Origin: Chloroflexota bacterium
GTDB lineage: Bacteria; Chloroflexota; Limnocylindria; Limnocylindrales; CSP1-4
Assembly: GCA_019637815.1 (NCBI GenBank)
Contig: JAHBUZ010000014.1
Span: forward strand, 31,650-95,649
Length of the DNA stretch: 64,000 nt
Direction of reading: 5' to 3'
The notes beneath the pieces were generated by a model. That model worked only from the letters and a program-made list of their open reading frames with translations, had not been told where the DNA came from and made no database searches. The position numbers were made by a program, and so were the translations under genes. Numbering within the stretch: the first letter of the stretch is position 1; the number at the start of each line of letters is the position of its first letter. Below, piece after piece: positions 1-7,962 of this stretch.

Positions 1-671
1 TGGCGGTCCAGGTGGTCGGCCGTGACGTGCGTGTACACCGCGATGTCCGTACCCCGCGACAGCGTCGGCAGCTGGAGCTCGGACAGCTCCACGACCACGA
101 GGTGCTGCGGGGTCAGCTCCGGCAGTCGCTCCACGAGGGGCGTGCCGATGTTGCCGCCGAGGAGCACCGGCGCACGGCCCCTCTCCAGCACGGCCGCGAT
201 GAGCGAGCTGGTCGTGGTCTTGCCCTTGGTCCCCGTCACGCCCACCGTGCGCGCGGGGCACAGCCGCAGGAACAGGTCCACCTCGCTGATGACGGGCACC
301 CGACCCTCGGCCTCGAGCGCACCGAGCGCGCTCCGGAGCCGCGGCTCGGTGGTCGGGAACCGACTGCTCACCGAGGGCGAGGTGGCCACCAGCGCCTGGT
401 CGCGGAGGACCTCGACCGGGTCCGCCTCGGGCCCCAGCTGGAGCTCGATCGACCGACCACCCAGCTGCGCGATGGCGTCGGTCAGGTCAGCGGCCGGTCG
501 GGCGTCATAGGCCGTCACCCAGGCCCCCCGGTCGGCGAGGAATCGAGCCAGCGCGATGCCGCTGCGCGCGAGCCCCAGCACGGCCACGGGTCGCCCCTCG
601 AACGAATCGAGCGTCAGGCGATCGAGGTCGACGGGCTCGACCTGCGCGGTCGAGCGCTCGGGTGCGCTCAC
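1..671 (-). CDS. murD: UDP-N-acetylmuramoylalanine--D-glutamate ligase MurD (N-terminal part, cut by window edge)
   Basis: Adds D-glutamate to UDP-MurNAc-L-Ala in the cytoplasmic stage of peptidoglycan synthesis. About 223 codons are visible. They give an N-terminal nucleotide-binding-like region (VAVLGLARSGIALARFLADR) and then the Mur ligase ATP-binding loop VTGTKGKTTTSSL and the GGNIGTPL segment. The reading frame starts at a GTG whose last two bases join the mraY stop codon (GTGA overlap at 668-671), so it is translationally coupled to mraY. The C-terminal ligase domain lies outside the window. It is the last visible gene of the dcw operon, and the position after mraY is standard for murD. 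Family assignment is firm; only the 3' part is missing. Confidence 0.93.
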   Translation of the reverse strand, partial: MSAPERSTAQVEPVDLDRLTLDSFEGRPVAVLGLARSGIALARFLADRGAWVTAYDARPAADLTDAIAQLGGRSIELQLGPEADPVEVLRDQALVATSPSVSSRFPTTEPRLRSALGALEAEGRVPVISEVDLFLRLCPARTVGVTGTKGKTTTSSLIAAVLERGRAPVLLGGNIGTPLVERLPELTPQHLVVVELSELQLPTLSRGTDIAVYTHVTADHLDR

Positions 672-1723
672 TGGAGCGGCGTGGTGAGCGTGGCGCGGGT
701 GCCCAGATAGAAGGCGACACCGATGAGCGCGGACAACGCGCCCACGATCCAGAAGCGGATGGTGATCTTCTCTTCCGGCCAGCCGGCGAGCTCGAAGTGG
801 TGATGCAGGGGCGCCATCCGGAACAGCCGTCTGCCCTTCCACCTGATCCACACGATCTGGGCGATGTCCTGGACGGTCTCCAGCACGAACATGAGGCCGA
901 TGACGGGCAGCAGCATCACCTGGCCCGTGATGAGTGCCACGACCGCCAGCGCTGCTCCCAGGCCCAGTGCTCCCGAGTCGCCCATGAACACCTGGGCCGG
1001 ATGGGAGTTGAACCACAGGAAACCGAGCAACGCGCCGATGATGATCGCGCACAGGATGGCCAGGTTCGGCTGGACCGGCCGCGTGTTGAGCGCCGCGATG
1101 ACCATGAAGCCGATGAACGCGAACACCAGCAGGCCGCCCGCCAGGCCATCGAGACCGTCGGTGATGTTGACGGCATTGCTGGTGGCCACGATGGCGAACG
1201 CCGCGAAGGGGATGTACAGCCACCAGTCGATGGCCACGAGGCCCAGGAAGGGCACCGCGATGTTCCTGATGGCGTAGGTGTCCCACACCTGGTAGGCGAT
1301 GACGATGGCCACGATGATCTGCCAGAACAGCTTGTGGCGGGCCCGGATGCCGTCGCCCGTCCGGGCGTTCAGCCAGTCGTCCGCCGTCCCCAGGAACCCG
1401 ACGAGGGCGAGCGTGGCGAGGGGCGCGAACGTGCCCGCATCGATGAACGAGCCAGGGCCCCCCCACTCCGCCACACCCGAACGGCGCAGCAGCTCCAGCA
1501 CGAGCGCCAGACCGCCCACCACGAGGATGATGAGCAGGCCGCCCATCGTGGGCGTGCCCTCCTTGCTGTAGTGCGACTGCGGTCCGTCCACCCGGATGCG
1601 CTTGCCCATGCCCAGCTCGCGCACGGCCCGGATGAAGAACGGGAACAGGACCACGGTGACGAAGAACGCGGCCAGGCTGCCGATGAGCAACAGCGCGCCG
1701 ACGGTGATGTTGATACCGGTCAC
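668..1723 (-). CDS. mraY: Phospho-N-acetylmuramoyl-pentapeptide transferase MraY
   Basis: Integral membrane enzyme that transfers phospho-MurNAc-pentapeptide to undecaprenyl phosphate, making lipid I. The 351-residue product has the usual length and about ten hydrophobic segments. Visible family motifs are GPQSHYSKEGTPTMGG (residues 47-62), the acidic pair in GTADDW (115-116), NITDGLDGLAGG (186-197) and a C-terminal HHHFE histidine cluster. The ATG at 1723 overlaps the murF stop by ATGA, and its own stop overlaps the murD start, so the three genes are tightly coupled. Nothing unusual was seen in the catalytic motifs. Confidence 0.96.
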   Translation of the reverse strand: MTGINITVGALLLIGSLAAFFVTVVLFPFFIRAVRELGMGKRIRVDGPQSHYSKEGTPTMGGLLIILVVGGLALVLELLRRSGVAEWGGPGSFIDAGTFAPLATLALVGFLGTADDWLNARTGDGIRARHKLFWQIIVAIVIAYQVWDTYAIRNIAVPFLGLVAIDWWLYIPFAAFAIVATSNAVNITDGLDGLAGGLLVFAFIGFMVIAALNTRPVQPNLAILCAIIIGALLGFLWFNSHPAQVFMGDSGALGLGAALAVVALITGQVMLLPVIGLMFVLETVQDIAQIVWIRWKGRRLFRMAPLHHHFELAGWPEEKITIRFWIVGALSALIGVAFYLGTRATLTTPLQ

Positions 1724-3348
1724 GATGGACGTGTCCCGACGGGTGGCCCGCCTGCGGCCACCAGGTCCGCGACCAGCCGATCCAGCTCCGCGCCGCGTGA
1801 CGCCTTGACGAGGATCGTGTCACCCGCGTCCGCCATCGCGAGCAGCAGGCCCCGCGCGGCATCACGGTCGGCCACGAGACGGACCCGCGCCCGATCCATG
1901 CCCGCCGCGATCGCGCCCTCCGCGATGCCCGCGGCACCCTCCCCCACGACCACCACGAGGTCCGCGGTGGCCCGTGCGGCGGCGCCCACCTCCCGGTGCG
2001 CCTGGGCAGCCGTCGTCGCGTCCCCCAGCTCGAACATCTCGCCGAGCACCGCGATGTGGCGTCCCGGCAGCGTGGCGAGCAGCTCGAGCGCGGCGCGCAT
2101 CGAATCGGGCGCCGCGTTGTAGGAATCGTCGAGGACGCGCCAGCGCTCCGTCTCGAGGAGCGTCGTGCGGTGGGGCGCCAGCGAGCCGCGGCCCAGACCC
2201 CGCGCGATGGCCGTCGGTGTCATGCCCGCCGCGAACCCCACCGCGGCCGCGGCCAGCCCGTTGTGCACGGAGTGACGGCCGAGCGCCGGTGTGACCATCG
2301 GGGTCTCGCTGCCATCGGGCAGCCGCAGCACGTATCGCATCCCGGCGGCACCCAGCGACTCGACGGCACTCGCCGTGACATCGGCGGCCGCCCCGAAGCC
2401 GTAGCCCAGGACGCGCGCCGAGGTGTGGCCGGCCATGCCCGCCACCAGCGGATCGTCGATGTTGAGCACCGCCGTGCCATCCACGGGGAGCGCCTCCACG
2501 AGCTCGCGCTTGCCGGCCACGATCGAATCCAGGGAGCCGGCACGTGACAGGTGCACGCCGCGCACCGCGGTCACGACCCCGATGGATGGCCGCGCGATGC
2601 CACACAGCAGCGCGATGTCACCCGGGACGTAGAGGCCCATCTCCAGCACCGCGGCATGATGCGCCGGATCGAGCTCCAGCAGGGTCAGCGGCAACCCGAT
2701 CTCGTTGTTGCGGTTGCCGCCGGTGCGCAGCGTCGGGCCCTGCTCCGCGAGCACATCCGCGACCTGCTCCTTGGTGGACGTCTTGGCGAGCGAGCCGGTG
2801 ATACCCACCGCGAGCCCGTGCCACGCCGCACGCCGATGAGCGGCCGCGGCGCGCAGCGCCTCCCCACCATCCGCCACGAGGATGATCGAGGCGTCGAGCG
2901 AGGTCGCGAGCGTGACCACGGTATCCGCGGCAGCGGCATCGGTGGCCACGATGGCGCTGGCCCCGGCCTCGAGGGCGGCCGCCAGGAACCGATGCCCATC
3001 GGTCCGCTCACCCGGCAGCGCAACGAACAGCCCATCACGGGTCACGAGCCGGGAGTCGACGGCGGCACCCCGGATGCGGCGGCTCCCCAGCCGGACGGCA
3101 CGCCCCGCGGTCCAGGCCACGAGGTCGGCACCGCTCCAGTCGGTCGGCAGGATGGATGACAGGCGTCGTCCCTCGGTCACGGTCGGGCGCATTGTCGCAT
3201 GCATCGGCGACACGGCGAGGTCAGGTGAGCGCCCGGCGGGGTCCTGCGATCGACCACCTCGCCTCGACGAGGCCGGGTCCGGCCATGTCGCAGCGGGACC
3301 CGGTCCGGGAGCGGCGGATGTGGTCGATGGACGATCGGCGGGGGTCAC
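1720..3348 (-). CDS. murF: UDP-N-acetylmuramoyl-tripeptide--D-alanyl-D-alanine ligase MurF
   Basis: Adds D-Ala-D-Ala to the UDP-MurNAc tripeptide. A full Mur-ligase architecture is visible: N-terminal domain (AVDSRLVTRDGLFVALPGE), central ATPase domain, NRNNEIGLPLTLLEL, and a C-terminal domain with DDSYNAAPDSMRAAL. The ATP loop reads GITGSLAKTSTK (182-193), where most homologues have GKT; the glycine before lysine is alanine here. The GTG at 3348 forms a GTGA overlap with the ftsI stop and gives 542 residues, with a Pro/Ser/Arg-rich N-terminal stretch of about 48 residues that typical MurF lacks. ATG codons at 3204 or 3192 are alternative starts giving a more usual length. Confidence 0.92.
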   Translation of the reverse strand: MTPADRPSTTSAAPGPGPAATWPDPASSRRGGRSQDPAGRSPDLAVSPMHATMRPTVTEGRRLSSILPTDWSGADLVAWTAGRAVRLGSRRIRGAAVDSRLVTRDGLFVALPGERTDGHRFLAAALEAGASAIVATDAAAADTVVTLATSLDASIILVADGGEALRAAAAHRRAAWHGLAVGITGSLAKTSTKEQVADVLAEQGPTLRTGGNRNNEIGLPLTLLELDPAHHAAVLEMGLYVPGDIALLCGIARPSIGVVTAVRGVHLSRAGSLDSIVAGKRELVEALPVDGTAVLNIDDPLVAGMAGHTSARVLGYGFGAAADVTASAVESLGAAGMRYVLRLPDGSETPMVTPALGRHSVHNGLAAAAVGFAAGMTPTAIARGLGRGSLAPHRTTLLETERWRVLDDSYNAAPDSMRAALELLATLPGRHIAVLGEMFELGDATTAAQAHREVGAAARATADLVVVVGEGAAGIAEGAIAAGMDRARVRLVADRDAARGLLLAMADAGDTILVKASRGAELDRLVADLVAAGGPPVGTRPS

Positions 3349-5213
3349 CGCCGGCGCTCGCGCGACTGCGTGTACCGCTCGGGCGTGAGGACCCGTTCCG
3401 CGGCGCTGCGCCGGATCGGGAACCCGGCGTCGGGGTCGGAGGACTTGCGCATGTCCTGGGTCGCGATGATGTCCCGCGCGATGCGTCGGAACAGCTCGTA
3501 CGAGGTGATCTCCAGACGCAGGTCGCCATAGCCGTGGATGTCCGGGTCCGCCTCGTGGATGCGCACCGCGACCACCGCCTGCGGCTCGTCATTGCCGACA
3601 TACCCCACGAACGTGAAGTTGAACGTATCCGGGTCATAGCGGCCCTGGTCGTTGCGCCAGATCTGGGCGGTGCCGGTCTTGCCGCCCACCTCGTAGTGCG
3701 GGATGAGCGAGCCCTGCGCGTACCACGGCACCGCGCCCGTCACGTGCTTCATGAGCGACCGGGTCTGCTTCGCCACCTTCTTGCTCAGGACGCGCTGTGC
3801 GCGCATGGGCGTCTGCCGCGCGTCACCCACCGCGCGCAGCAGGTGCGGCTGGACCCGGGTCCCACCGTCCAGCATGGGCACGAAGGCGGTGGCGAGCTGG
3901 ACGAGCGTGACCGCGACCCCCTGGCCGAAGGAGCGGTTGGCGAGGTCGAGCGGGGTCCAGGCGCGCTTCCGGGGATCGGGCACCAGGCCGGGTACCTCGC
4001 CCGCCAGGTCGATCCCCGTCCGCTGGCCGATACCCAGCGCCGCCCAGGTCGCGTAGAGCGCCTGCGAGGACTTCGCGGTCGAGCGACCGAGACGCAACGC
4101 CACCTTGGACACGGCCACGTTGCGGGAGTAGGCGATGACGTCCCGGAACGAGATCTTGCCCATGCCCTTCTTGTCCGCGTTGCGCACCATGTTGGGCCCG
4201 AAGGTGATGCGCCGGCTGTCGTTGATGGTCGTGGACGGGGTCACGGTGCCGTTCGTCAGGGCCGCGGCCGCCGTGAACATCTTCATCACCGACCCCGGCT
4301 CGTAGACCTCGCTGACGATGGGGTCCTGGAACAGGCTCGGGTCACGCGAGGCGACCGCTGCGAACTGGTTCGCGTCATAGCCCGGCACGGACCCCCAGGC
4401 GAGCACCTCCCCGCTGTCGGGGTCGAGCACCACGGCGCTCACCCGCTTCGCCTTGTCGGCACGCCACGCGAGGTACAGCTCCTTCTCGAGGGCCAGCTGG
4501 AGCGTCGCGTCGATGGTCAGGGTGATGTCCTGCCCGGCCCGCCCCGGGTCGATGACCATCTGGGAGCTCTGGAGCGGTCGCAGGAACCGGTCACGCGCCG
4601 CCGCCACCCGGCGGGGCTCGCCGGCGAGGATCGCGTCGTATTGCCGCTCGATGCCGTACTGACCGGAGCCGTCGTTGGTCATGACGAAGCCCAGCAGCTG
4701 GCTGGCGAGGGTGGTGTCCGGCTGTCCGCCGGGGTTCGGATAGACCCGCACCGCGTGTGGCTCCAGCGAGAGACCCGCGAGCCGGCCCGCGGCGATGCCG
4801 GCGCGCACCTGGTCGCTCTGCTCCACCGTCAGCTCGCGTGCGATCACGGCATAGGCGCGCTGCTCGTCGAGCTTGCCCTCGAGGACGCCGCGGCCGTGCT
4901 CGTCGAGGTCCAGGATGTCCACGAGCGCCTCGATGACGGTCGTGCGGCGCTCCCCCTTGATCCGGTCGGGCCACGCGGCGAGGGTATCCCGGTACGCGGT
5001 CGTGGCCAGCACCCGACCATGCCGGTCGAGGATGTCGCCGCGGAGCGCGGGCTCGGTGGCCGCCGTCTGGAGGCGTCCCTGGGCTCGCTGCTGGAGCTCG
5101 GGGGCCATGGCGACCTGCCAGTAGCCGATGCGCAGCACGGCCGCGACGGCGAAGACGAGCAGCAGTCCCAGCACGGCGGCGCTCCGCCAGTGCCGGTGGG
5201 TCCGGCCAGGCAT
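3345..5213 (-). CDS. ftsI: Peptidoglycan D,D-transpeptidase FtsI (class B PBP, division)
   Basis: Division-specific penicillin-binding protein that cross-links septal peptidoglycan. The 622 residues contain an N-terminal membrane anchor (about 11-29), a PBP dimerisation region beginning around RGDILDRHGRVLA (58-70), and the transpeptidase domain with all three catalytic motifs: S308-V-M-K311, S363-R-N and K511-T-G. It lies between the ftsL-like gene and murF, the normal dcw position for ftsI. The stop codon overlaps the murF start. No PASTA repeats are visible at the C-terminus, which ends in a short charged tail. Confidence 0.95.
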   Translation of the reverse strand: MPGRTHRHWRSAAVLGLLLVFAVAAVLRIGYWQVAMAPELQQRAQGRLQTAATEPALRGDILDRHGRVLATTAYRDTLAAWPDRIKGERRTTVIEALVDILDLDEHGRGVLEGKLDEQRAYAVIARELTVEQSDQVRAGIAAGRLAGLSLEPHAVRVYPNPGGQPDTTLASQLLGFVMTNDGSGQYGIERQYDAILAGEPRRVAAARDRFLRPLQSSQMVIDPGRAGQDITLTIDATLQLALEKELYLAWRADKAKRVSAVVLDPDSGEVLAWGSVPGYDANQFAAVASRDPSLFQDPIVSEVYEPGSVMKMFTAAAALTNGTVTPSTTINDSRRITFGPNMVRNADKKGMGKISFRDVIAYSRNVAVSKVALRLGRSTAKSSQALYATWAALGIGQRTGIDLAGEVPGLVPDPRKRAWTPLDLANRSFGQGVAVTLVQLATAFVPMLDGGTRVQPHLLRAVGDARQTPMRAQRVLSKKVAKQTRSLMKHVTGAVPWYAQGSLIPHYEVGGKTGTAQIWRNDQGRYDPDTFNFTFVGYVGNDEPQAVVAVRIHEADPDIHGYGDLRLEITSYELFRRIARDIIATQDMRKSSDPDAGFPIRRSAAERVLTPERYTQSRERRR

Positions 5214-5219
5214 CGCGCG

Positions 5220-5609
5220 TCAGCGATCCCCGAAGCGTGACCGAGGGCCCAGCCAATCCAGCCGGTTGCCCTGCGCCCACTGGATGACGAGCGGCTCGGA
5301 GCCCGCGCGCGTGACCACGCCCTGCTGGGAGCGCAGCTGCTGGAGGAGCGCCTCGCGCTCCGTGGCGAGCGTGTCCAGCTCGTACCGCGCGGCAGCGGCC
5401 TGGAGGGTCTGGCTCAGGTAGAACAGGCCGGCGAGCAGCACCGCCGCGATGGCGAGCGTGCCCACGATGGCGGTGCGCGGACGCCGGACCACGATGACCA
5501 GCGAGCGCATGCCGGTGTGCGCGGCGGCCCGCGGCAGGGCGCGGGGCGGCGGCGCGACCACGGTCCGACCCGGCACGCTCGAGGCGCGCCCGGAGGCGGC
5601 GCGGATCAT
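5220..5609 (-). CDS. FtsL/septum-formation-initiator-like membrane protein
   Basis: Probable FtsL-type divisome protein: a bitopic membrane protein with a short cytoplasmic part, one transmembrane segment (around GTLAIAAVLLAGLFYLS) and an extracytoplasmic coiled coil (YELDTLATEREALLQQLRSQ) that would pair with a DivIC/FtsB partner. Identification rests on topology and position between rsmH and ftsI; FtsL sequences are poorly conserved. ATG 5609 gives 129 residues. The same frame stays open upstream as an Ala/Pro/Arg-rich stretch to a TTG at 5870, two bases after the stop of the preceding small ORF, so the true N-terminus may be longer. Six bases separate its stop from ftsI. Confidence 0.72.
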   Translation of the reverse strand: MIRAASGRASSVPGRTVVAPPPRALPRAAAHTGMRSLVIVVRRPRTAIVGTLAIAAVLLAGLFYLSQTLQAAAARYELDTLATEREALLQQLRSQQGVVTRAGSEPLVIQWAQGNRLDWLGPRSRFGDR

Positions 5610-5872
5610 GGGCGCTGCCGGTCGGGCGTCAGCGGTGCGCGTGGCCACCGCGGCACGTGACGAGGCGACCGGCCGTGCTGGCGCCGCTGCTGCGCGGTGG
5701 GTCGACCGGCCGGCCGCGGCCGGGGCGCGACCACCCGTCGATCGGGTCGCGGGACCCTGCTTCGGCGTGGCCTGCGGGGCGCGCGGCGAGGCAGCGGGTC
5801 GATCCCCGCCACCGCGGATGGTCGGTCCGAGCGCTCCCGTCCGGAGGGAGACGCCCTGGTGGAGTGCCAACG

Positions 5873-6076
5873 TCAGGCGCCCGCGCCGTCGAGCGAGGTG
5901 CCGGTCCGGTGCGCGCCTGATCGCAGCGGCGCGAGGCTGTCCGATGCCCACGCACCCGCGCGGGCCCAGCCCGTCGGGCCCTCGAGGTCGATGGGCAGGT
6001 CGGTCGACCGACGGTCCCGGACCTCCTTCTGGCGCCGGCCGTAGTCGCGTCGTCGCGACGATCGATGGTTGCTCAT
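5873..6076 (-). CDS. Small basic ORF between rsmH and the ftsL-like gene
   Basis: A 67-codon frame whose ATG overlaps the rsmH stop as ATGA (6073-6076), the coupling used throughout this operon. The product begins MSNHRSSRRRDYGRRQKEVR, is very basic and has no membrane segment. Its frame differs from that of the ftsL-like gene, and its stop lies immediately before a TTG in the ftsL frame. Two readings are possible: a separate small protein, or the true N-terminal part of the FtsL-like protein separated from it by a frameshift or sequencing error. Basic N-terminal tails are common in cytoplasmic parts of FtsL, which favours the second reading slightly. Function unknown. Confidence 0.45.
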   Translation of the reverse strand: MSNHRSSRRRDYGRRQKEVRDRRSTDLPIDLEGPTGWARAGAWASDSLAPLRSGAHRTGTSLDGAGA

Positions 6077-7083
6077 GCTGCGAGCCTCCGTGCGGCACGC
6101 AGGCGGGCGCTGCGCGCTCGGGGATTGGTGGCGACCTCCGTCTCGGTCGGGAGCTGGGGCTTGGAGCCACCGACGAGCGCGAGTCGAGGCTCGTGTCCGC
6201 AGACGCACACCGGCGCCTCCGGCGGACACACGCAGCCGCGACGCTCCGTGGCGAGGAAGCGCTTGACGATCCGGTCCTCGAGGGAGTGGTAGCTGATGAC
6301 CACGAGCACGCCACCCGGCCGGAGCACCTCCACGGCGCGCTCGAGCGCGCGGGGCAGCACCTCCAGCTCCGCGTTGACGGCGATGCGCAGCGCCTGGAAC
6401 ACGCGGGTCGCTGGGTGGATGGGTCGACGCGCCGGGGAGCGGTGGCCGGAGGAGCGACCGGCGGCGCGACCCGATCCGCGGCCGGGCCGTGAGGCGTGGC
6501 GCCGATACGGCACGGCTGCCTCCACGATCGCCGCCAGCTGGTCAGCGGTCTCGATGGGCGCCTCGGTGCGCGCCCGGACGATCGCCCGCGCGATGCGTCG
6601 GGCATCCGGCTCCTCGCCGTAGTCGCGGAACAGGCGCGTCAGGCGCTCCTCGTCGAGCGTCGCGATGAGATCGCTCGCGGGGACGCCCGTGGTGGGGTCG
6701 AAGCGCATGTCCAGGGGCCCCTCGGCGCGGAAGCTGAACCCGCGGTCGTGCTCAGCGAGCTGGAACGAGCTCAGCCCGAGGTCCAAGAGCACGCCGTCGG
6801 CGGGCAGGAAGCCCGTCTCGGCAGCCGCCGCATCGAGGTGCTCGAAGTTGACGTTGCGGAGGACGACCCGGTCGCCATACGCGGCGAGCCGGCGTCCCGT
6901 GCGCTCGATGGCGCGCGGGTCCGCATCGAGGCCAAGCACCCGTCCATCGGGGCTGGCGGCCTCCAGGATCCGGAGGGTGTGCCCTCCGCCGCCGACGGTG
7001 CCGTCGATCTGGAAGCTGCCCGGGCGCGGTGAGAGTGCCGTCATGACCTCCTCCACCATCACGGGCAGGTGCCCTTCTTCCAT
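6073..7083 (-). CDS. rsmH: 16S rRNA (cytosine-1402-N4)-methyltransferase RsmH (MraW)
   Basis: SAM-dependent methyltransferase that modifies C1402 in the 16S rRNA decoding centre. The start HLPVMVEEVMTAL, the SAM loop DGTVGGGGHT (about 27-36), LLDLGLSSFQLAEHDRGFSF and the C-terminal VISYHSLEDRIVKRF are all diagnostic. At 336 residues it is longer than the usual ~310 because of an Arg/Gly/Ser-rich insertion (RHASRPGRGSGRAAGRSSG and following) just before IHPATRVFQALRIAVN. A four-cysteine region (CVCPPEAPVCVCG) near the C-terminus is typical. Second gene of the dcw operon after mraZ, 55 bp downstream of it. Confidence 0.96.
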   Translation of the reverse strand: MEEGHLPVMVEEVMTALSPRPGSFQIDGTVGGGGHTLRILEAASPDGRVLGLDADPRAIERTGRRLAAYGDRVVLRNVNFEHLDAAAAETGFLPADGVLLDLGLSSFQLAEHDRGFSFRAEGPLDMRFDPTTGVPASDLIATLDEERLTRLFRDYGEEPDARRIARAIVRARTEAPIETADQLAAIVEAAVPYRRHASRPGRGSGRAAGRSSGHRSPARRPIHPATRVFQALRIAVNAELEVLPRALERAVEVLRPGGVLVVISYHSLEDRIVKRFLATERRGCVCPPEAPVCVCGHEPRLALVGGSKPQLPTETEVATNPRARSARLRAARRLAA

Positions 7084-7138
7084 CAGTCGACCGTCCCAGC
7101 GGTCCCCCCGGATCCCGGAGGCTCATGTGGTGCGACGC

Positions 7139-7567
7139 CTAGATGCCAAGCCCCTGGAGGTGCTCCGCGAGCACGTCGGGCTGATCCATCCGATCGCTCC
7201 AGGTCTCCCACGCGGTGGGCGACCAGAGCTCCAGGTGGGTGCGTGAGCCGACCATCACGGCCTGGTCGCCCAGCTTCGCGAAGGTGCGAAGCACGGCTGG
7301 GACGACCAATCGACCCTGCTTGTCGAGCTCGATCTCGAACGCCGTCCCGTACAGGAAGCGTTGGAGCTCGCGGCCCCTGGCGTCGGTGAACGGAAGAGGA
7401 TCGACGCGAGCGGCGATCGCCTCCCAGGCAGCGCGTGGATGGAGCGCGATGCAACCGTCGAGCCACTTGCTGACCAGGCCGCCGGCTGCGAACTCCGCGC
7501 GGAATCGGACCGGGACCGCGATGCGCCCCTTGTCGTCGACCGCCACTCGGTACTCACCGGTGAACAC
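7139..7567 (-). CDS. mraZ: Transcriptional regulator MraZ
   Basis: DNA-binding regulator of the division and cell wall operon; the family forms rings of AbrB-like double-psi domains that bind tandem boxes upstream of mraZ. The 142-residue product carries the two expected repeats: GEYRVAVDDKGRIAVP at the N-terminus and FEIELDKQGRLVVP in the middle. The start is GTG (7565-7567) giving VFTGEYR, matching the family start MFxGxY, preceded by a purine-rich GAGGGG. It is the first gene of the operon, and four boxes of the expected type lie about 110-145 bp upstream, so autoregulation is very likely. Confidence 0.95.
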   Translation of the reverse strand: MFTGEYRVAVDDKGRIAVPVRFRAEFAAGGLVSKWLDGCIALHPRAAWEAIAARVDPLPFTDARGRELQRFLYGTAFEIELDKQGRLVVPAVLRTFAKLGDQAVMVGSRTHLELWSPTAWETWSDRMDQPDVLAEHLQGLGI

Positions 7568-7676
7568 CAGCCCCTCGTGGACCTCTCCCTGCCGTCACGC
7601 CGTGACCTCGTGGATGTCGGTGGTCCCTCGATCGCCATCGGAGCCCCCTTCGGGTCCCTCTTGGCGGGTCTCGGCA

Positions 7677-7712
7677 CCACTGGCCCCCACTTGTCACCAC
7701 TTTGCGCCACTT
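7677..7712 (-). promoter_or_regulatory. MraZ operator: four AAGTGG-type boxes at 10-bp spacing
   Basis: On the minus strand four boxes occur exactly 10 bp apart: AAGTGG (7712-7707), AAGTGG (7702-7697), AAGTGG (7692-7687) and a weaker CAGTGG (7682-7677). MraZ proteins are known to bind direct repeats of about this sequence and period in front of mraZ. The boxes begin 6 bp downstream of the predicted -10, so bound protein would cover the transcription start. Confidence 0.85.
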
Positions 7713-7718
7713 GTCGCC

Positions 7719-7746
7719 ATAGTAGCGGCGTTTTCGGCCCCGTCAA
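7719..7746 (-). promoter_or_regulatory. Predicted sigma-70-type promoter of the dcw operon
   Basis: Minus strand: -35 TTGACG (7746-7741), 16-bp spacer, -10 TACTAT (7724-7719). The -35 matches consensus at five of six bases and the -10 at four of six. It directs transcription over the MraZ boxes into mraZ, leaving a 5' leader of about 140 nt. Confidence 0.7.
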
Positions 7747-7775
7747 GGGCGTTCTCGCAGGGAAGTGCCGCCACG

Positions 7776-7962
7776 GTGGGGAGTGCGGCGTTCCGTGGGA
7801 GTGCGGCGTTCCGTGGGAGTGCGGCGCCCGTGGGGAGTGCGGCGCCCGGTGGGGAGTGCCGCGTTCCGTGGGAGTGCCGCAGCTCGGTGGGGCGTGCGGC
7901 GCCCGGTGGGGAGTGCCGCGTTCCGTGGGAGTGCCGCAGCTCGGTGGGGAGTGCGGCGCCCG
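7776..7962. repeat. Tandem array of about ten 17-19-bp GTGGG(G)AGTGC-GGCG units
   Basis: Contiguous units start at 7776, 7795, 7813, 7830, 7849, 7868, 7887, 7906, 7925 and 7944. Each begins GTGGGAGTGC or GTGGGGAGTGC and ends in variants of GGCGTTCC, GGCGCCCG or CGCAGCTCG. A higher-order 38-bp duplication is present (7849-7886 equals 7906-7943). The array lies just upstream of the dcw promoter. There are no spacers, so it is not a CRISPR. Confidence 0.85.

Noticed and set aside
3156..5240. Plus-strand 694-codon frame
   Set aside because: Antisense shadow of ftsI, which has all catalytic motifs.
7776..7962. Possible CRISPR array
   Set aside because: Units are contiguous with no unique spacers and there are no cas genes in the window.
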